A DNA stretch of 64,000 nt, from positions 62,001-126,000 of the forward strand of contig CAZWVJ010000002.1 of assembly GCA_964636865.1 (NCBI GenBank), read 5' to 3'. Position 1 is the first letter of the stretch, and the number at the start of each line of letters is the position of its first letter. Both the position numbers and the translations under genes were made by a program. The stretch comes from B1SED10-75 sp964636865. Its GTDB lineage: Bacteria; Bacillota; Dethiobacteria; DTU022; PWGO01. The notes under the pieces were generated by a model. It had not been told where the DNA came from. It made no database searches and saw nothing but the letters and a program-made list of their open reading frames with translations. Below, piece by piece: positions 34,055 through 44,107 of this stretch.

Positions 34055-36358
34055 TCATTCGGCATCATGGAGGGCTTGCTGGTGAGAAAGCTGATGCATG
34101 CGATGCAAGGCAAGAAGGTAAGATACCACCGCCTCACCACCTTGATTATGAATTAATTCTGCCGGCTGCAAGCCGTCAAAACAACCGCCGGTGGAAAAAT
34201 CATAAACTACTTGATGAATATCGTTATTGCCAAAGTACCAGTTAAAGGCCCAATCCATCATCCTGCGCCAATAAGGATTATTTGTGGCCAAATAAGCTCG
34301 GTAGCATGCATCAACAAGGGCAGTGGCTTCTATGGGCTGCTGATCAAAACGCGATTTTTTCCCTCCGCGTCGATACCACTGCCGGCAGCCAATAAACGAG
34401 GGATGCCCGTCACCGGGGTCAGTCTGTACGGAAATAAGCCATTCCAATGATTTCAAACCCATTTCCATCATCTCTTTGTTTTCCATGTACTGCCCGGCAG
34501 CAATTAAAGCTTCACAAAGACAAGGGTTGTCATAAGTAAGTTTATCTTCCCCCCAAAGCCATTCCGAAGAAGCATTATTAGTAAATAGATTGAAGAGATT
34601 TTGGCTGAGGGTTACAATTAATTTGTGCATCCGCGCCTCCCCGCCAAACCTTTCCATGTACTCTAAAGTGCCTTTAATGGTATAAGCCCAGGCCCGCGGA
34701 TATTTAAAATTAAATGCCTCATCAATAGCTTCGTGGAATAATGTTACCGCCAATCCCAATACAGATTCATCAGGGGGGTGAGCCACGGCATAACCCAACG
34801 CCCATATCGATCGCCCGTGGCTATCTTCGTTGCCTACCTTATCTAACCACTGCCGATCATAAGACATGTGGGTTTTCATTCTTCCCCTCTCTTTATCAAG
34901 GGCATAGTTTAAAAAGCTAAAATAAGTTTGCATTAGAGACAGAACACTTTTATCTCTAAATAGGTGATAATTCATTATTATCACAGCAAGCGCCCTGGCA
35001 TTATCATCAGTGGTATAACCATGAAAGCGATCCGGTATAGTGTAAAGGGCTTTATTAAACATACCGGTATCATCGGTAAGCGCCCTCAAGTGATTCAGGT
35101 TAACATCCGGTAAAACGGCCTGCTCTAATAATGGGGGGGAGCCACCGGGAGCTGGATTAAGCAGGCATCCAAAATCATAAACTGCACTCTCAAAAAGGAG
35201 GGCATACTTGTTAGCTACCTCTCTCCAGACCATATTACGGCCGAACTGGTAAGCATTTTTCCGTAACCGATTACGCAAATTTTCATTTTCGAGCAATAAA
35301 ATTAACTTCTCGGCCATGGATTGGCTGTCTTCAAAGGGAACGAAAATCCCCCTGTCTTCTCCAATTAACTCTTCGGCATAATTATAAGGGGTGGAGATAA
35401 TGGCTTTGCCGCACGCCAGCGCGTAGGCGAGCGTTCCGGAAGAAATACGTTCTTTCCCCAGGTAAGGGGTTACATATATATCGGCAGCCACCAGAAATTG
35501 GATGAGTTGTTCCAGGGAAACATATTGGTTATGAAACACCACATGCTCGGTTAAATTCTTTTCCCGCACTCTTTTTTGCAAGGAATGACGATACTTTTCG
35601 CCGTAAAGCTTTTTGATGCCGGGATGAGTAGCTCCCAGGACAAGGAACAAAACCTGAGGGAATCTTTTTACCACTTCCGGCAAGGCGTCAATGACATACT
35701 CTATGCCTTTGTTCTCATCAATAAGCCCAAAAGTTAAAATTACCTGGCGCCCCTCGGCCTTAAACTGTTCTTTATAATATGAAGAATCCAGGAAGGGGAC
35801 ATCATGGGCGCCATGAGGGATCATGACTATCTTCTCGGGCGGCACTCCATACACTTCCTGCAAAAGCTGAACAGCTTTATGAGCTATAACCGCAATCATG
35901 GTTGAATAGGAGCAAACCTGTTCAAGGGTTTTTTTCTGCGAAAGCGGAGGATTTTCCGGAATAGTATGCAGGGTAGTAACCACCGGTTTTTTTAATCTTC
36001 CCAACAATTGAAGTATATAACTTCCTTCCTCTCCGCCAAAAATGCCAAACTCGTGCTGGAGACATACCAGATCTATGGGAGAAAGGTTTATGTAGTCCGC
36101 CGCCCGCCGGTAATCTTCCCGGTACTGCTCTCTTATACTAAAGGAAACATCTTTGCTATAAGCGTATCCATCGGGGCTATCATTCATAGCGATTACCTGC
36201 AGGTAATCGTGTTGATTTTCCATGCGGTTTCCACTGCTATATACTTGTTTGAGGTTGTTGAATATATCTTCCGTAAAAGTAGCTATGCCACATTTACGAG
36301 GGGGATAAGTAGATATAAAAGCCGTCCTGGTGGGGCCAATCAAGTTACCTACATTCAT
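34055..36358 (-). CDS. GT4 glycosyltransferase fused to an alpha/alpha-toroid domain
   Basis: 767 residues. The first 400 are a GT-B glycosyltransferase of family 4 type: FISTYPPRKCGIATFTEDI at the start, LTFGLIDENKGIEYVIDALPE, and the nucleotide-sugar segment ERISSGTLAYALACGKAIISTP with a following EE. Residues about 420-767 are helical with repeated Trp/Gly motifs (YTTDDNARAL, NEDSHGRSIWALG, FDQQPIEATALVDACYRAY), as in six-hairpin glycosidases and epimerases. It is paired with a GH130 gene 350 bases upstream. This combination is seen in mannoside metabolism or cell-surface glycan genes; the sugar is not known. Start site: AGAGGAGAAAAGG. Confidence 0.87.
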   Translation of the reverse strand: MNVGNLIGPTRTAFISTYPPRKCGIATFTEDIFNNLKQVYSSGNRMENQHDYLQVIAMNDSPDGYAYSKDVSFSIREQYREDYRRAADYINLSPIDLVCLQHEFGIFGGEEGSYILQLLGRLKKPVVTTLHTIPENPPLSQKKTLEQVCSYSTMIAVIAHKAVQLLQEVYGVPPEKIVMIPHGAHDVPFLDSSYYKEQFKAEGRQVILTFGLIDENKGIEYVIDALPEVVKRFPQVLFLVLGATHPGIKKLYGEKYRHSLQKRVREKNLTEHVVFHNQYVSLEQLIQFLVAADIYVTPYLGKERISSGTLAYALACGKAIISTPYNYAEELIGEDRGIFVPFEDSQSMAEKLILLLENENLRNRLRKNAYQFGRNMVWREVANKYALLFESAVYDFGCLLNPAPGGSPPLLEQAVLPDVNLNHLRALTDDTGMFNKALYTIPDRFHGYTTDDNARALAVIIMNYHLFRDKSVLSLMQTYFSFLNYALDKERGRMKTHMSYDRQWLDKVGNEDSHGRSIWALGYAVAHPPDESVLGLAVTLFHEAIDEAFNFKYPRAWAYTIKGTLEYMERFGGEARMHKLIVTLSQNLFNLFTNNASSEWLWGEDKLTYDNPCLCEALIAAGQYMENKEMMEMGLKSLEWLISVQTDPGDGHPSFIGCRQWYRRGGKKSRFDQQPIEATALVDACYRAYLATNNPYWRRMMDWAFNWYFGNNDIHQVVYDFSTGGCFDGLQPAELIHNQGGEAVVSYLLALHRMHQLSHQQALHDAE

Positions 36359-36708
36359 AAGCCTTTTCTCCTCTCATACACTTAAACACTTTTACTCCGG
36401 AAAGAAATCTACTTTTATTTAAACTTTTTTTTAAGGTATGTTTTTTTATCTGGTGGAGCATTCATATCTTGCCAGTTTTTTACAAAACCCGCTTAAAAAT
36501 ATAGGGGGTTACGGCTTATTTAACAATAGAACATAGCTCTCAAAAAACTAAGGATAGTCAAATAAGGGTTCTCACAAGCTCTTACCTCTCCAGGTGGGGG
36601 CAGTTGACGATAAGTGCCCCGGAAACTTTTAAGTTGGAATGCATCAAGCATTTAAGTTAAACCTGCAGCAAGTTTGTAAGCACTCTAATTGCAGCATAGT
36701 ATTTTATC
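36359..36708. other. Non-coding region between GH130 and GT4 genes, with a GC palindrome
   Basis: 350 bases with no coding frame. Positions 36597-36621 hold GGGGCA ... TGCCCC around GTTGACGATAAG, followed by GGAAACTTTTAAG. A related palindrome occurs at 59464-59491. It could be a remnant of an insertion-sequence end. Confidence 0.4.
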
Positions 36709-37668
36709 TTATGATTTCTCGCTGTCATAACAGTTCATCGCCAATTCCACAATATCGTCTAAATCAGCTGTGGCCAGGCAAGTAGTAGTGTCGGCAGCTC
36801 CGTAATAAACCCTTAATTCATTTGTTTGTTTATCGTGGGTAACTCCGGTGGGAAAAGTAACACCGGGCACATCACCTACTCTTTCATAAGGGCGGTGCGG
36901 GCCAAAGACCCATTCGTCACAGCGACGCAGAATTTTCCAGGGCTCTTCGAGATCAAGCATAGCCAGACCAACCCGGTACAAACTTCCGGAAGCAGTATAT
37001 CTAACCCCGTGATAAATAATCAGCCATCCTTCCGGGGTTTCGATGGGAGGCGGGCCTAATCCCACACGGTGGCAGTCCCACCAACCCTGACGCGCCGGGA
37101 TAAGTATTTTATGATTGCCCCAAAAGTTCAGATCCGGTGAAAAAGAGATCCATATATGGGCCTCTCCCCTAATTATAGGACGATGAATCAGCACATAATG
37201 ACCGTTTATTAACTTGGGAAATAGGGAAGCATCTTTATCTTCCGGCGGCAATAAGGGGCCACAGCGCCGGAAGTTTTGAAAATCTTTGGTCATAGCCAGG
37301 GAAACTACAGGGCCATCCTGGGAAAAAGAAACGTAAGTAACGGCATATTCCTGACGATCCTCTAACCAGACAATACGCGGATCTTCCACTCCAAACTGTT
37401 CTTCATCCAGCCCCGCATCAGGTTCAAGAGCTGGTTCTTCATCAACCACCCAATTAGTTTTCCCGTCTTTGCTCCTGGCCCTTGTCAAATGAGAAAAACC
37501 GCGCATATCTTCTACCCTGACCAGCATCAGGGTTTCCCCGTCATGCTCTATTACTCCCGGGTTGAAAGTGGCGTTGCAGGTATACGGCCAGCGGTCAGGA
37601 GAAAGAATTGGATTTCCATCATAACGCTTAAAATGGTTTGCCGGTTTCTGGTGAATATATGGGTTCAT
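36709..37668 (-). CDS. Glycoside hydrolase family 130 (beta-mannoside phosphorylase type)
   Basis: 319 residues from the ATG at 37668 (site AAGGAGGT). Five-bladed propeller fold of GH130: RYDGNPILSPDRWPYTCNATFNPGVI, VRVEDMRGFSHLTRARSKDG, EEQFGVEDPRIVWLEDRQEYAVTYV (the Asp of this stretch is the usual proton donor), and LGPPPIETPEGWLIIYHGVR. These enzymes phosphorolyse beta-mannosides to mannose-1-phosphate. Being next to a GT4 fusion suggests synthesis and recycling of a mannose-containing glycan or compatible solute. The exact linkage is unknown. Confidence 0.9.
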   Translation of the reverse strand: MNPYIHQKPANHFKRYDGNPILSPDRWPYTCNATFNPGVIEHDGETLMLVRVEDMRGFSHLTRARSKDGKTNWVVDEEPALEPDAGLDEEQFGVEDPRIVWLEDRQEYAVTYVSFSQDGPVVSLAMTKDFQNFRRCGPLLPPEDKDASLFPKLINGHYVLIHRPIIRGEAHIWISFSPDLNFWGNHKILIPARQGWWDCHRVGLGPPPIETPEGWLIIYHGVRYTASGSLYRVGLAMLDLEEPWKILRRCDEWVFGPHRPYERVGDVPGVTFPTGVTHDKQTNELRVYYGAADTTTCLATADLDDIVELAMNCYDSEKS

Positions 37669-37859
37669 ATAGTTCACACCTCCTTGTGGTTCTATTGTTC
37701 TTCCTTTTTCTTTTTCTTCCTGCTTTTATTTCTCTAATTTAACATAACAATTATTTATGGTGCTTAATATATTATTAATATCAGTAAACAGCGCACTTAT
37801 TAATGTTAACATATTACCGGAATATATGAAATCGTTTTTTTCGGCAATGTTTACAATAG

Positions 37860-38486
37860 TTACTGCCTGTTACCTATTTTGGATTCCGTGCCCCGGAGCA
37901 GTTTGCTTATGTTTTCCCTATGCCGGACAATCAAAAGGGCAGATACCCCTACCCCGAAAACCACGTGTTCCCATGTATACTCAAATAGTTCCGTGAAGTT
38001 TAATATTAAAAATGTTAAGGGAATCAAGACAGCAGCAGTAATAGAACCCAGGGAGACATAACGCGTAGAAGCCACAATCACTACAAAAATTACTATTATA
38101 GCCAGTATAGGCAATAAAAAATCCGGCATGAGCAGTAAAACACCCAGGGTTGTGGCCACTCCTTTGCCTCCCTTAAAACGCAAAAAAATGGGAAAACAAT
38201 GACCGCAAACTACCAAAAACCCGGAAAGAAGCATCACCGCCGGTTCCACTTCCATGTATCGGGCTACTCCCATAACTGCCAATCCTTTACCCATGTCCAA
38301 GAGAAGAACTATCACCCCATACACCGGCCCCATACTGCGCAATATATTAGTAGCCCCTATATTTCCACTGCCTTGCTCCCTTATGTCTATATTTTGGAAC
38401 CCTTTGCTAATTATTAAACCAAATGGCACCGAACCCAATAGATAGGAAAGCAACGCCAGCAAAAAAATGCTTAATGTTTCCCCCAT
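37860..38486 (-). CDS. plsY: Glycerol-3-phosphate acyltransferase PlsY
   Basis: 208 residues from the ATG at 38486, preceded by AAAGGAGTGAG; a longer frame to 38555 lacks a ribosome site at its start. Multi-span membrane protein with the three PlsY motifs: LLGSVPFGLIISK, GSGNIGATNILRSMG and FKGGKGVATTLG. It transfers an acyl group from acyl-phosphate to glycerol-3-phosphate, the first step of phospholipid synthesis. It sits in the order DUF512-der-plsY, common in Firmicutes. Confidence 0.96.
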   Translation of the reverse strand: MGETLSIFLLALLSYLLGSVPFGLIISKGFQNIDIREQGSGNIGATNILRSMGPVYGVIVLLLDMGKGLAVMGVARYMEVEPAVMLLSGFLVVCGHCFPIFLRFKGGKGVATTLGVLLLMPDFLLPILAIIVIFVVIVASTRYVSLGSITAAVLIPLTFLILNFTELFEYTWEHVVFGVGVSALLIVRHRENISKLLRGTESKIGNRQ

Positions 38487-38605
38487 AAAACTCACTCCTT
38501 TCATTAACTTTGTAATTTCTTTGAAAAAACAATTCATTTTTTCTTCGCCTAACAATTTCTAAACTAATACATCATTTCTTAGGTTTTTATTCTACCTTTT
38601 TCACT

Positions 38606-39937
38606 TCACCGTTTTTGGGTTTCTTTCGGCTTCAATTTAAAAATCAAAGGCGTCCCTTCAAAACCGAAAGCTTCTCGCCATCGGTTTTCCAGATAACGCA
38701 GGTAAGAAAAATGTATTAATTGGGGATCATTAACAAAAAACACAAAAGTGGGCGGCTGAATATGCGGCTGGGTTACATAAAAAAAACTGGCTTTTTTACC
38801 TTTTTTGGTCGGCGGAGGGTTAACCAGCAGGGCATCCTGAAGTAATTCGTTAAGTAACGGGGTAGAGATTCTCTTTTTGCATTCTTCATCTACCTTTTGG
38901 ACAGCTTCTGCAATTTTCCCTACTCCCCGCCCTTTTAAGGCCGAAACAAATAGTACGGGAGCATAATTTGCAAATGCAAATACCTTTCTGATCTCTTTGC
39001 GGTAATCATCGGCTCCCTTTTCCTCCGGATTAGTTAAGTCCCATTTATTTAAGACAAATATTAAACCTTTACCTGCTTCATGAGCTATTCCGGCAATTTT
39101 TTGATCCTGCTCGCTAAAACCGGCTTCGGCATCAAGGACTACCAACACTACATCTGCTTTGCGTGCAGCTTTAACCGCTCGAAGTACGCTGTAATATTCT
39201 ACATTTTCTTTGACCCTGGAGCGGCGGCGCAATCCGGCCGTATCAACCAGCATAAGCCCTTTTTCCTTATGCTCCAAAAATATATCTATGGCATCACGGG
39301 TAGTGCCCGGTTGCTCGTCAACAATCATTCTTTCTTTCCCCAAAAGGCTGTTTACCAATGAAGATTTGCCTACATTAGGGCGGCCCACCACCGCTACCTT
39401 TATTACGTCCTGAAGGCGGATATCATCCGGGGCATCTTCTGTAGGAAGCTCCAATACTACTCTATCGAGCAGATCGCCGCTCCCCAGGCCATGGGTAGCT
39501 GAAACCGGAAAGGGTTCACCGAGGCCGATTTCATAAAAAGCATAAGTCTCCCACTTATCTCTGCTCCCCTCTGTCTTGTTCACTACCGGGAGTACTTTTT
39601 TACTGGCCCTGCGCAGGTAATTAGCAATTTCATGATCAAGGGATGTTATACCTTCAAGGGCATCTACCACCATCAACACAAGGTCAGCCTCTTCTACAGC
39701 CAATTCCACCTGACGATGAACTTGTGTTTCCAGTGAACAATCATCTCCAAATGTTATACCTCCCGTATCTATGAGGGTAAATTCACGCCCCCTCCATTCT
39801 GCCTCTCCATACAGCCGATCTCTGGTTATGCCGTATTCTCGATCTTCTATGGCCGACCGACCTCCCGTAAAACGGTTGAACAAGGTCGACTTGCCAACAT
39901 TTGGCCTTCCTACAATAGCTACAACGGGGAGCGACAT
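38606..39937 (-). CDS. der: Ribosome-associated GTPase Der (EngA)
   Basis: 443 residues with two tandem GTPase domains (GRPNVGKSTLFNRF near residue 9, GRPNVGKSSLVNSL near 184; NKTE/NKWD base-recognition motifs) and a C-terminal KH-like domain. It is needed for 50S subunit maturation. The start overlaps the end of the DUF512 gene by 19 bases, so the two are co-translated. Site AAAGGAG upstream of the ATG. Confidence 0.97.
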   Translation of the reverse strand: MSLPVVAIVGRPNVGKSTLFNRFTGGRSAIEDREYGITRDRLYGEAEWRGREFTLIDTGGITFGDDCSLETQVHRQVELAVEEADLVLMVVDALEGITSLDHEIANYLRRASKKVLPVVNKTEGSRDKWETYAFYEIGLGEPFPVSATHGLGSGDLLDRVVLELPTEDAPDDIRLQDVIKVAVVGRPNVGKSSLVNSLLGKERMIVDEQPGTTRDAIDIFLEHKEKGLMLVDTAGLRRRSRVKENVEYYSVLRAVKAARKADVVLVVLDAEAGFSEQDQKIAGIAHEAGKGLIFVLNKWDLTNPEEKGADDYRKEIRKVFAFANYAPVLFVSALKGRGVGKIAEAVQKVDEECKKRISTPLLNELLQDALLVNPPPTKKGKKASFFYVTQPHIQPPTFVFFVNDPQLIHFSYLRYLENRWREAFGFEGTPLIFKLKPKETQKR

Positions 39938-41289
39938 TGCTCTGATTCTCCTTTTTCTCCCAGGGAATCAATGGTATGGGACAACTCATCTAAATTGAAC
40001 ACCGGTAGTAGCTTTACCCCCAAAATTGCAGACACTTCTTCCGGGGTTCGTCCATCCAAAAAAACACTCTCCCCTTCTTTTAACATCACTCCCGGGAAAA
40101 TAACAGCATCCCCCAAATCCTTGCCCTGCAGTGTTTCCATTAAATCAAATCCGGTAAGCAGTCCTGCTACCGTTACAGTGGAACCATAAAATGTGTTGGG
40201 CACCACTTCCAGGTTAACCTGCAGGTTGCTTATTTTATTAATATCCTGAACAATAGGTATAAGTGATTCTCCGGCAGCTTTACCCGTTACCATAGTTAAT
40301 TTTAAGGGAGACACCGGAGTGTTTAATTTCGAATACCTTGCCCATTCCCGGTATTCTTCCTCAAAAAGCCTGATTAATCCCACCCCGTTGGAAAGCTGAG
40401 GAAAATCTTCATAAGTTTCTTCCGGGGGCACAGTCCTTTCCGCTGCCAGATAAAACTCGTCGGCAAGAAAAACAAAGCGGGAGCCTCTTTTACGTAGCAT
40501 CCACTCTTGAAACTGATGAACTATTTGCACCGTTTCTTCAGCTTTCTCTTTACTTACGGGATTCAAAGGAGTAAGGTTATCGCGGTGGTCCGTTAACCCC
40601 ACCGGCACAACCGACACACTTTCCATGCCCTTCCCCAGGGAAGCAAGCTCCTTAAGGCTTTTTTCCAGTTCTGCACCGTCATTCCAGCCGGGGCAGACTA
40701 CAATTTGCCCGTGCAGATGTATACCTTTTCTGGTTAAAAGGCGGAGCCTGCGCATAATTTTTCCCGCCTCGGGATTGCGCATCATCTTCTGCCTCAACCT
40801 GTAACGTGTGGCATGAATGGAAACATAAAGGGGCGAAAGTTTATCTTTAATGATCCGTTTAATATTTCCCGCGGAAAGGTTGTTTAAAGTAATATAGTTA
40901 CCCTCCAAAAAAGAAAGGCGGTAGTCATCATCTCGAAAATAAACGGTTTCGCGCATGCCGGGAGGATTCTGGCTTATAAAGCAAAAAACGCAGTTGTTCC
41001 CGCATGTTTTTACCGGATCTATGGTATGGGGAAAAAAACTTAAGCCCAGTGGCTCCTGGAAATCTTTTTCTATCTCTATAACCCACGGCTCTTCTTCCTT
41101 TTTTAGTATTTCCAGTTCAATTTCTTCTTCAGCCGTAAGCAAACGATAATCAACTATATCCGCTGGTTTTTTATCATTAATGCTAAGAAGGATGTCGCCT
41201 TCTTCCAAACCAACTTCCTCGGCCACCGAACCGGTCACCACGCTTGATATATAAATACCTTTTGATTTATCCGCCTCAGTTTCAAACAT
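39919..41289 (-). CDS. PDZ-radical SAM-DUF512 protein
   Basis: 456 residues. N-terminal PDZ-like domain (GSVAEEVGLEEGDILLSIND), a radical SAM-like core with CGNNCVFCFI (variant cysteine spacing CxxxCxxC), and the DUF512 domain (about 290-440). This three-part family is found next to der across Firmicutes; its function is not established. Being linked to a ribosome assembly GTPase suggests RNA or ribosome modification, which is inference. It is read from a strong promoter at 41415-41443. Confidence 0.9.
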   Translation of the reverse strand: MFETEADKSKGIYISSVVTGSVAEEVGLEEGDILLSINDKKPADIVDYRLLTAEEEIELEILKKEEEPWVIEIEKDFQEPLGLSFFPHTIDPVKTCGNNCVFCFISQNPPGMRETVYFRDDDYRLSFLEGNYITLNNLSAGNIKRIIKDKLSPLYVSIHATRYRLRQKMMRNPEAGKIMRRLRLLTRKGIHLHGQIVVCPGWNDGAELEKSLKELASLGKGMESVSVVPVGLTDHRDNLTPLNPVSKEKAEETVQIVHQFQEWMLRKRGSRFVFLADEFYLAAERTVPPEETYEDFPQLSNGVGLIRLFEEEYREWARYSKLNTPVSPLKLTMVTGKAAGESLIPIVQDINKISNLQVNLEVVPNTFYGSTVTVAGLLTGFDLMETLQGKDLGDAVIFPGVMLKEGESVFLDGRTPEEVSAILGVKLLPVFNLDELSHTIDSLGEKGESEQCRSPL

Positions 41290-41414
41290 ATTAAAAGCCC
41301 TTTCCTCAGGTTAATTATTTACCATCCACCTATTACCATGCACCCTTAATATGTGTACATGTATGGCATCAATAATTTTTCTTAACAAAGTTCCAATTCT
41401 TATAAAATAATGTA

Positions 41415-41443
41415 ATTATAGTTACTAAACATTATAATGTCAA
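41415..41443 (-). promoter_or_regulatory. Sigma-A promoter for the DUF512-der-plsY operon
   Basis: Minus-strand TTGACA, 17 bases, TATAAT: full consensus. The perfect palindrome ACATTATAATGT overlaps the -35 box and spacer and could be an operator. Confidence 0.8.
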
Positions 41444-41513
41444 TCAATTTATTTAACAATTTTTATTCTCATTTATTAATAACACTTAGATAATAAAACA
41501 TCTTCACGGGAAA

Positions 41514-41545
41514 AAAACAACCGTAATGAGTCTTACGGTTGTTTT
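41514..41545 (-). terminator. Terminator after ispH-rpsA
   Basis: AAAACAACCGTAA paired with TTACGGTTGTTTT, followed on the minus strand by TTTCC. Confidence 0.85.
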
Positions 41546-41589
41546 CCTAAGAATATTGCCTAATAAAACTATTTTATGTCTTTTGCCTG

Positions 41590-44076
41590 CTACTGCTTTC
41601 CATTATTAAAGAGATCCCCGAACACGTCTCCCAGAGTTACTCCGCTGCCGTTTTCCGCATTGTAAGAAACATTCGCATCGTCGACGGCGCGGTTCTGAGC
41701 TTCTTTAATACTTAAACTTATGCGCTTATTTTCGGGCCTTAAATCAAGGATCTTCACATCTACGGCAGCCCCTTCTTCCAAAACCTCCTTGGGATGCTTT
41801 ACATGGTGATCGGCAATCTGAGAAACATGCACCAATCCTTCCACACCGGGCATTATTTCCACAAAAGCGCCAAAATCAACCAGGCGGGTGACCGTACCGC
41901 TTACTATTTCCCCTATTTTAAATTTGCGCGTCACTTCTTCCCAGGGATCGGGTTGGGTTTGCCGAATGCTCAAACTAATTTTTTCTTCTTCGGGGACCAC
42001 TTTCAATATCTTCACTTTAACTTCATCACCTTCACTTAAAACCTCGCCGGGATGGGTCACCCTTCCCCAAGATATCTCGGAAACATGAACCAACCCATCA
42101 ATGCCTCCCACATCTATAAAGGCCCCGAACTTTGTCAGGCGGCGGACAATACCGTTAACTTCACTTTCCTCTTCTAAATTTTGCAGGGTTTCCTCTTTCT
42201 TGCTTTCGTTATATTCTTCGATGTACTTTTTGCGGGAAACTATAACTTTTTCCTTTTCCTGATCGATTTCTATTATTTTAAAAGGAACTTCCTGATTTAG
42301 AAATTGATTAAATTCAGGAACATACTGCACATCCACATGGGAACCGGGCATAAAACCTTCTATACCCGCTCCCAGCTCTATAATTATTCCCGCAGAAACA
42401 ACATTTTTCACTTTCCCGTAAATGGTTTCCCCACTTTCAAGAACTTCCCGGAGCCTTTCCCATAGTTTTCTTCTTTCCAGCCGTCGATGAGAAACCAATA
42501 TTTCCCCTTCCTCATCCTTGACCTTGATGATTAATACTTCTAATTCCGTATTAAGGGGAAACTTATCTGCCAGGGTTTCACCTTCACGCAGAAAAACTTC
42601 GCCGCCCGGCAGCATGGCTTCCATTTTATTTCCCAAATCTATCATAACGCTATCATCTTCCACTTGCACTACTACCCCGGTGGCCACTTCCCCTTCCTGA
42701 AAAGTTTTTACCTCAAGGGGATAATTAAATAAATCTTCTTCTTTTTCCGTTTCCTGCACAGAATCTTTAGATTCAGCCACTGCGCCTGTTGATGCATCAT
42801 CAGTTTCACCGGCACTTTCTAAAGCTTCTTCGCTTTTTGCCGCAGTTTCCGGCGCGCTCTCTATTTCTTCCTCTTTTTCTTCTACAGTTTCTTTCCCGGA
42901 AGTAGCAGCATCTTCTTCTGCTGCAGTTTCTTTGGTTGCTTCTTCTTGGGTAAGGGCTGCATCCTTACTGTCCTTTCCGGATGCCTCACCTGTTTGTCCT
43001 TCATCTATTGTTTGAGAAGCTTCTTCCTTCGTTTCGGCAGAATCCTCTGAAGCATCATCTTCAGAAGTTACCTCTCTTGTTTCCTCTGATGTAGTTTCTG
43101 CCGGAGTTTCAGTTCCTTCATTCGCCACCTCTTGGCTGGCTACTTCTTCTGTCTGCTCCATGATGTCGTCCGCCGATTCTTTACTGTCGACTTCTTTTTG
43201 CTCGAGATCATTTGCATTATCTGCTGTGTGTTCTTTTTCTTCATTTTTTATTTCTTCCATTTTTGCCAATACCTCCTTAATAATCCAATCTGGGGTCGAT
43301 GCCCCGGCAACGACTCCCACCAAACTAATATCACTAAACATTTCCCTATTTATATCTTCAGGCCCTGCTATCCGGTAAGTAGGTGTTTTACGGATACATA
43401 ATTTAACAAGTTTTTCCGTATTGCTGCTTTCCGAGCTACCGATAACAATCATCAAATCTGCCTGCGAGGCCATTTTTTCTGCTTCTTTTTGTAACTCTAT
43501 CACTGCCGGGCATAACGTATCATGAACTTCGCCGTCCTCCACCATGGACTTAAACTTATCCGCCGCCTTCTCGAATAATTCTTTTTCCTGGGTAGTTTGG
43601 GCGATCAAAGCCGCCGGCGAACTTATTTTTTTTCGGGCTAACACTTGAATGGAAGAAGCCACAATGGCCTTATCCCCCGTCCATTTCACAATGCCTTTTA
43701 CTTCAGGGTGGTCAGGCTTGCCCCATATCACCACCTGGTATCCCTTTTCGGTAAGTTCTTGGGCTAACCTCTGCACCTTTCTTACGCGGGGGCAGGTGGC
43801 ATCATGGTGGATAATTTCAGGGTTATTAAACACTTCCTCCAAAATATCCGGTCCTTCACCGTGGGTTCTAATAATAAGATTGCCTTTTTCCACCTCCTCC
43901 GGGGAAGAAACTGTTTTTATACCCTGAGAACTTAAGTACTTTTCAACTTCTTCATTATGGACTAAAGACCCCAGAGTATAAACTTCCCCTTCTTCCCGAG
44001 CAAGGTCTGAAGCCATCTCCACAGCCCTGCGCACTCCTGTACAAAAACCGGCGTATTTACTGCACCAAATTTCCAT
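41590..44076 (-). CDS. ispH: IspH fused to S1 RNA-binding domains
   Basis: 828 residues. IspH domain about 1-280 (last step of the MEP isoprenoid pathway, HMBPP to IPP/DMAPP, 4Fe-4S enzyme): cluster cysteines in GFCTGV, DATCPRV and DTLCPAV, with SSNTEKL and GASTPDW. Then a very acidic, Glu/Ala/Ser/Thr-rich linker of about 170 residues (about 285-455). Then four S1 domains (about 465-800), the last two most like ribosomal S1 (FGAFVEIMPGVEGLVHVSQI). IspH-S1 fusions are known in Clostridia. The order cmk-plsC-ispH/rpsA is typical. The linker is unusually long and low in complexity. Site AGAGGAGTGAAG. Confidence 0.95.
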   Translation of the reverse strand: MEIWCSKYAGFCTGVRRAVEMASDLAREEGEVYTLGSLVHNEEVEKYLSSQGIKTVSSPEEVEKGNLIIRTHGEGPDILEEVFNNPEIIHHDATCPRVRKVQRLAQELTEKGYQVVIWGKPDHPEVKGIVKWTGDKAIVASSIQVLARKKISSPAALIAQTTQEKELFEKAADKFKSMVEDGEVHDTLCPAVIELQKEAEKMASQADLMIVIGSSESSNTEKLVKLCIRKTPTYRIAGPEDINREMFSDISLVGVVAGASTPDWIIKEVLAKMEEIKNEEKEHTADNANDLEQKEVDSKESADDIMEQTEEVASQEVANEGTETPAETTSEETREVTSEDDASEDSAETKEEASQTIDEGQTGEASGKDSKDAALTQEEATKETAAEEDAATSGKETVEEKEEEIESAPETAAKSEEALESAGETDDASTGAVAESKDSVQETEKEEDLFNYPLEVKTFQEGEVATGVVVQVEDDSVMIDLGNKMEAMLPGGEVFLREGETLADKFPLNTELEVLIIKVKDEEGEILVSHRRLERRKLWERLREVLESGETIYGKVKNVVSAGIIIELGAGIEGFMPGSHVDVQYVPEFNQFLNQEVPFKIIEIDQEKEKVIVSRKKYIEEYNESKKEETLQNLEEESEVNGIVRRLTKFGAFIDVGGIDGLVHVSEISWGRVTHPGEVLSEGDEVKVKILKVVPEEEKISLSIRQTQPDPWEEVTRKFKIGEIVSGTVTRLVDFGAFVEIMPGVEGLVHVSQIADHHVKHPKEVLEEGAAVDVKILDLRPENKRISLSIKEAQNRAVDDANVSYNAENGSGVTLGDVFGDLFNNGKQ

Positions 44077-44107
44077 TCCACTTCACTCCTCTTCTCCCAA
44101 AAATCCC

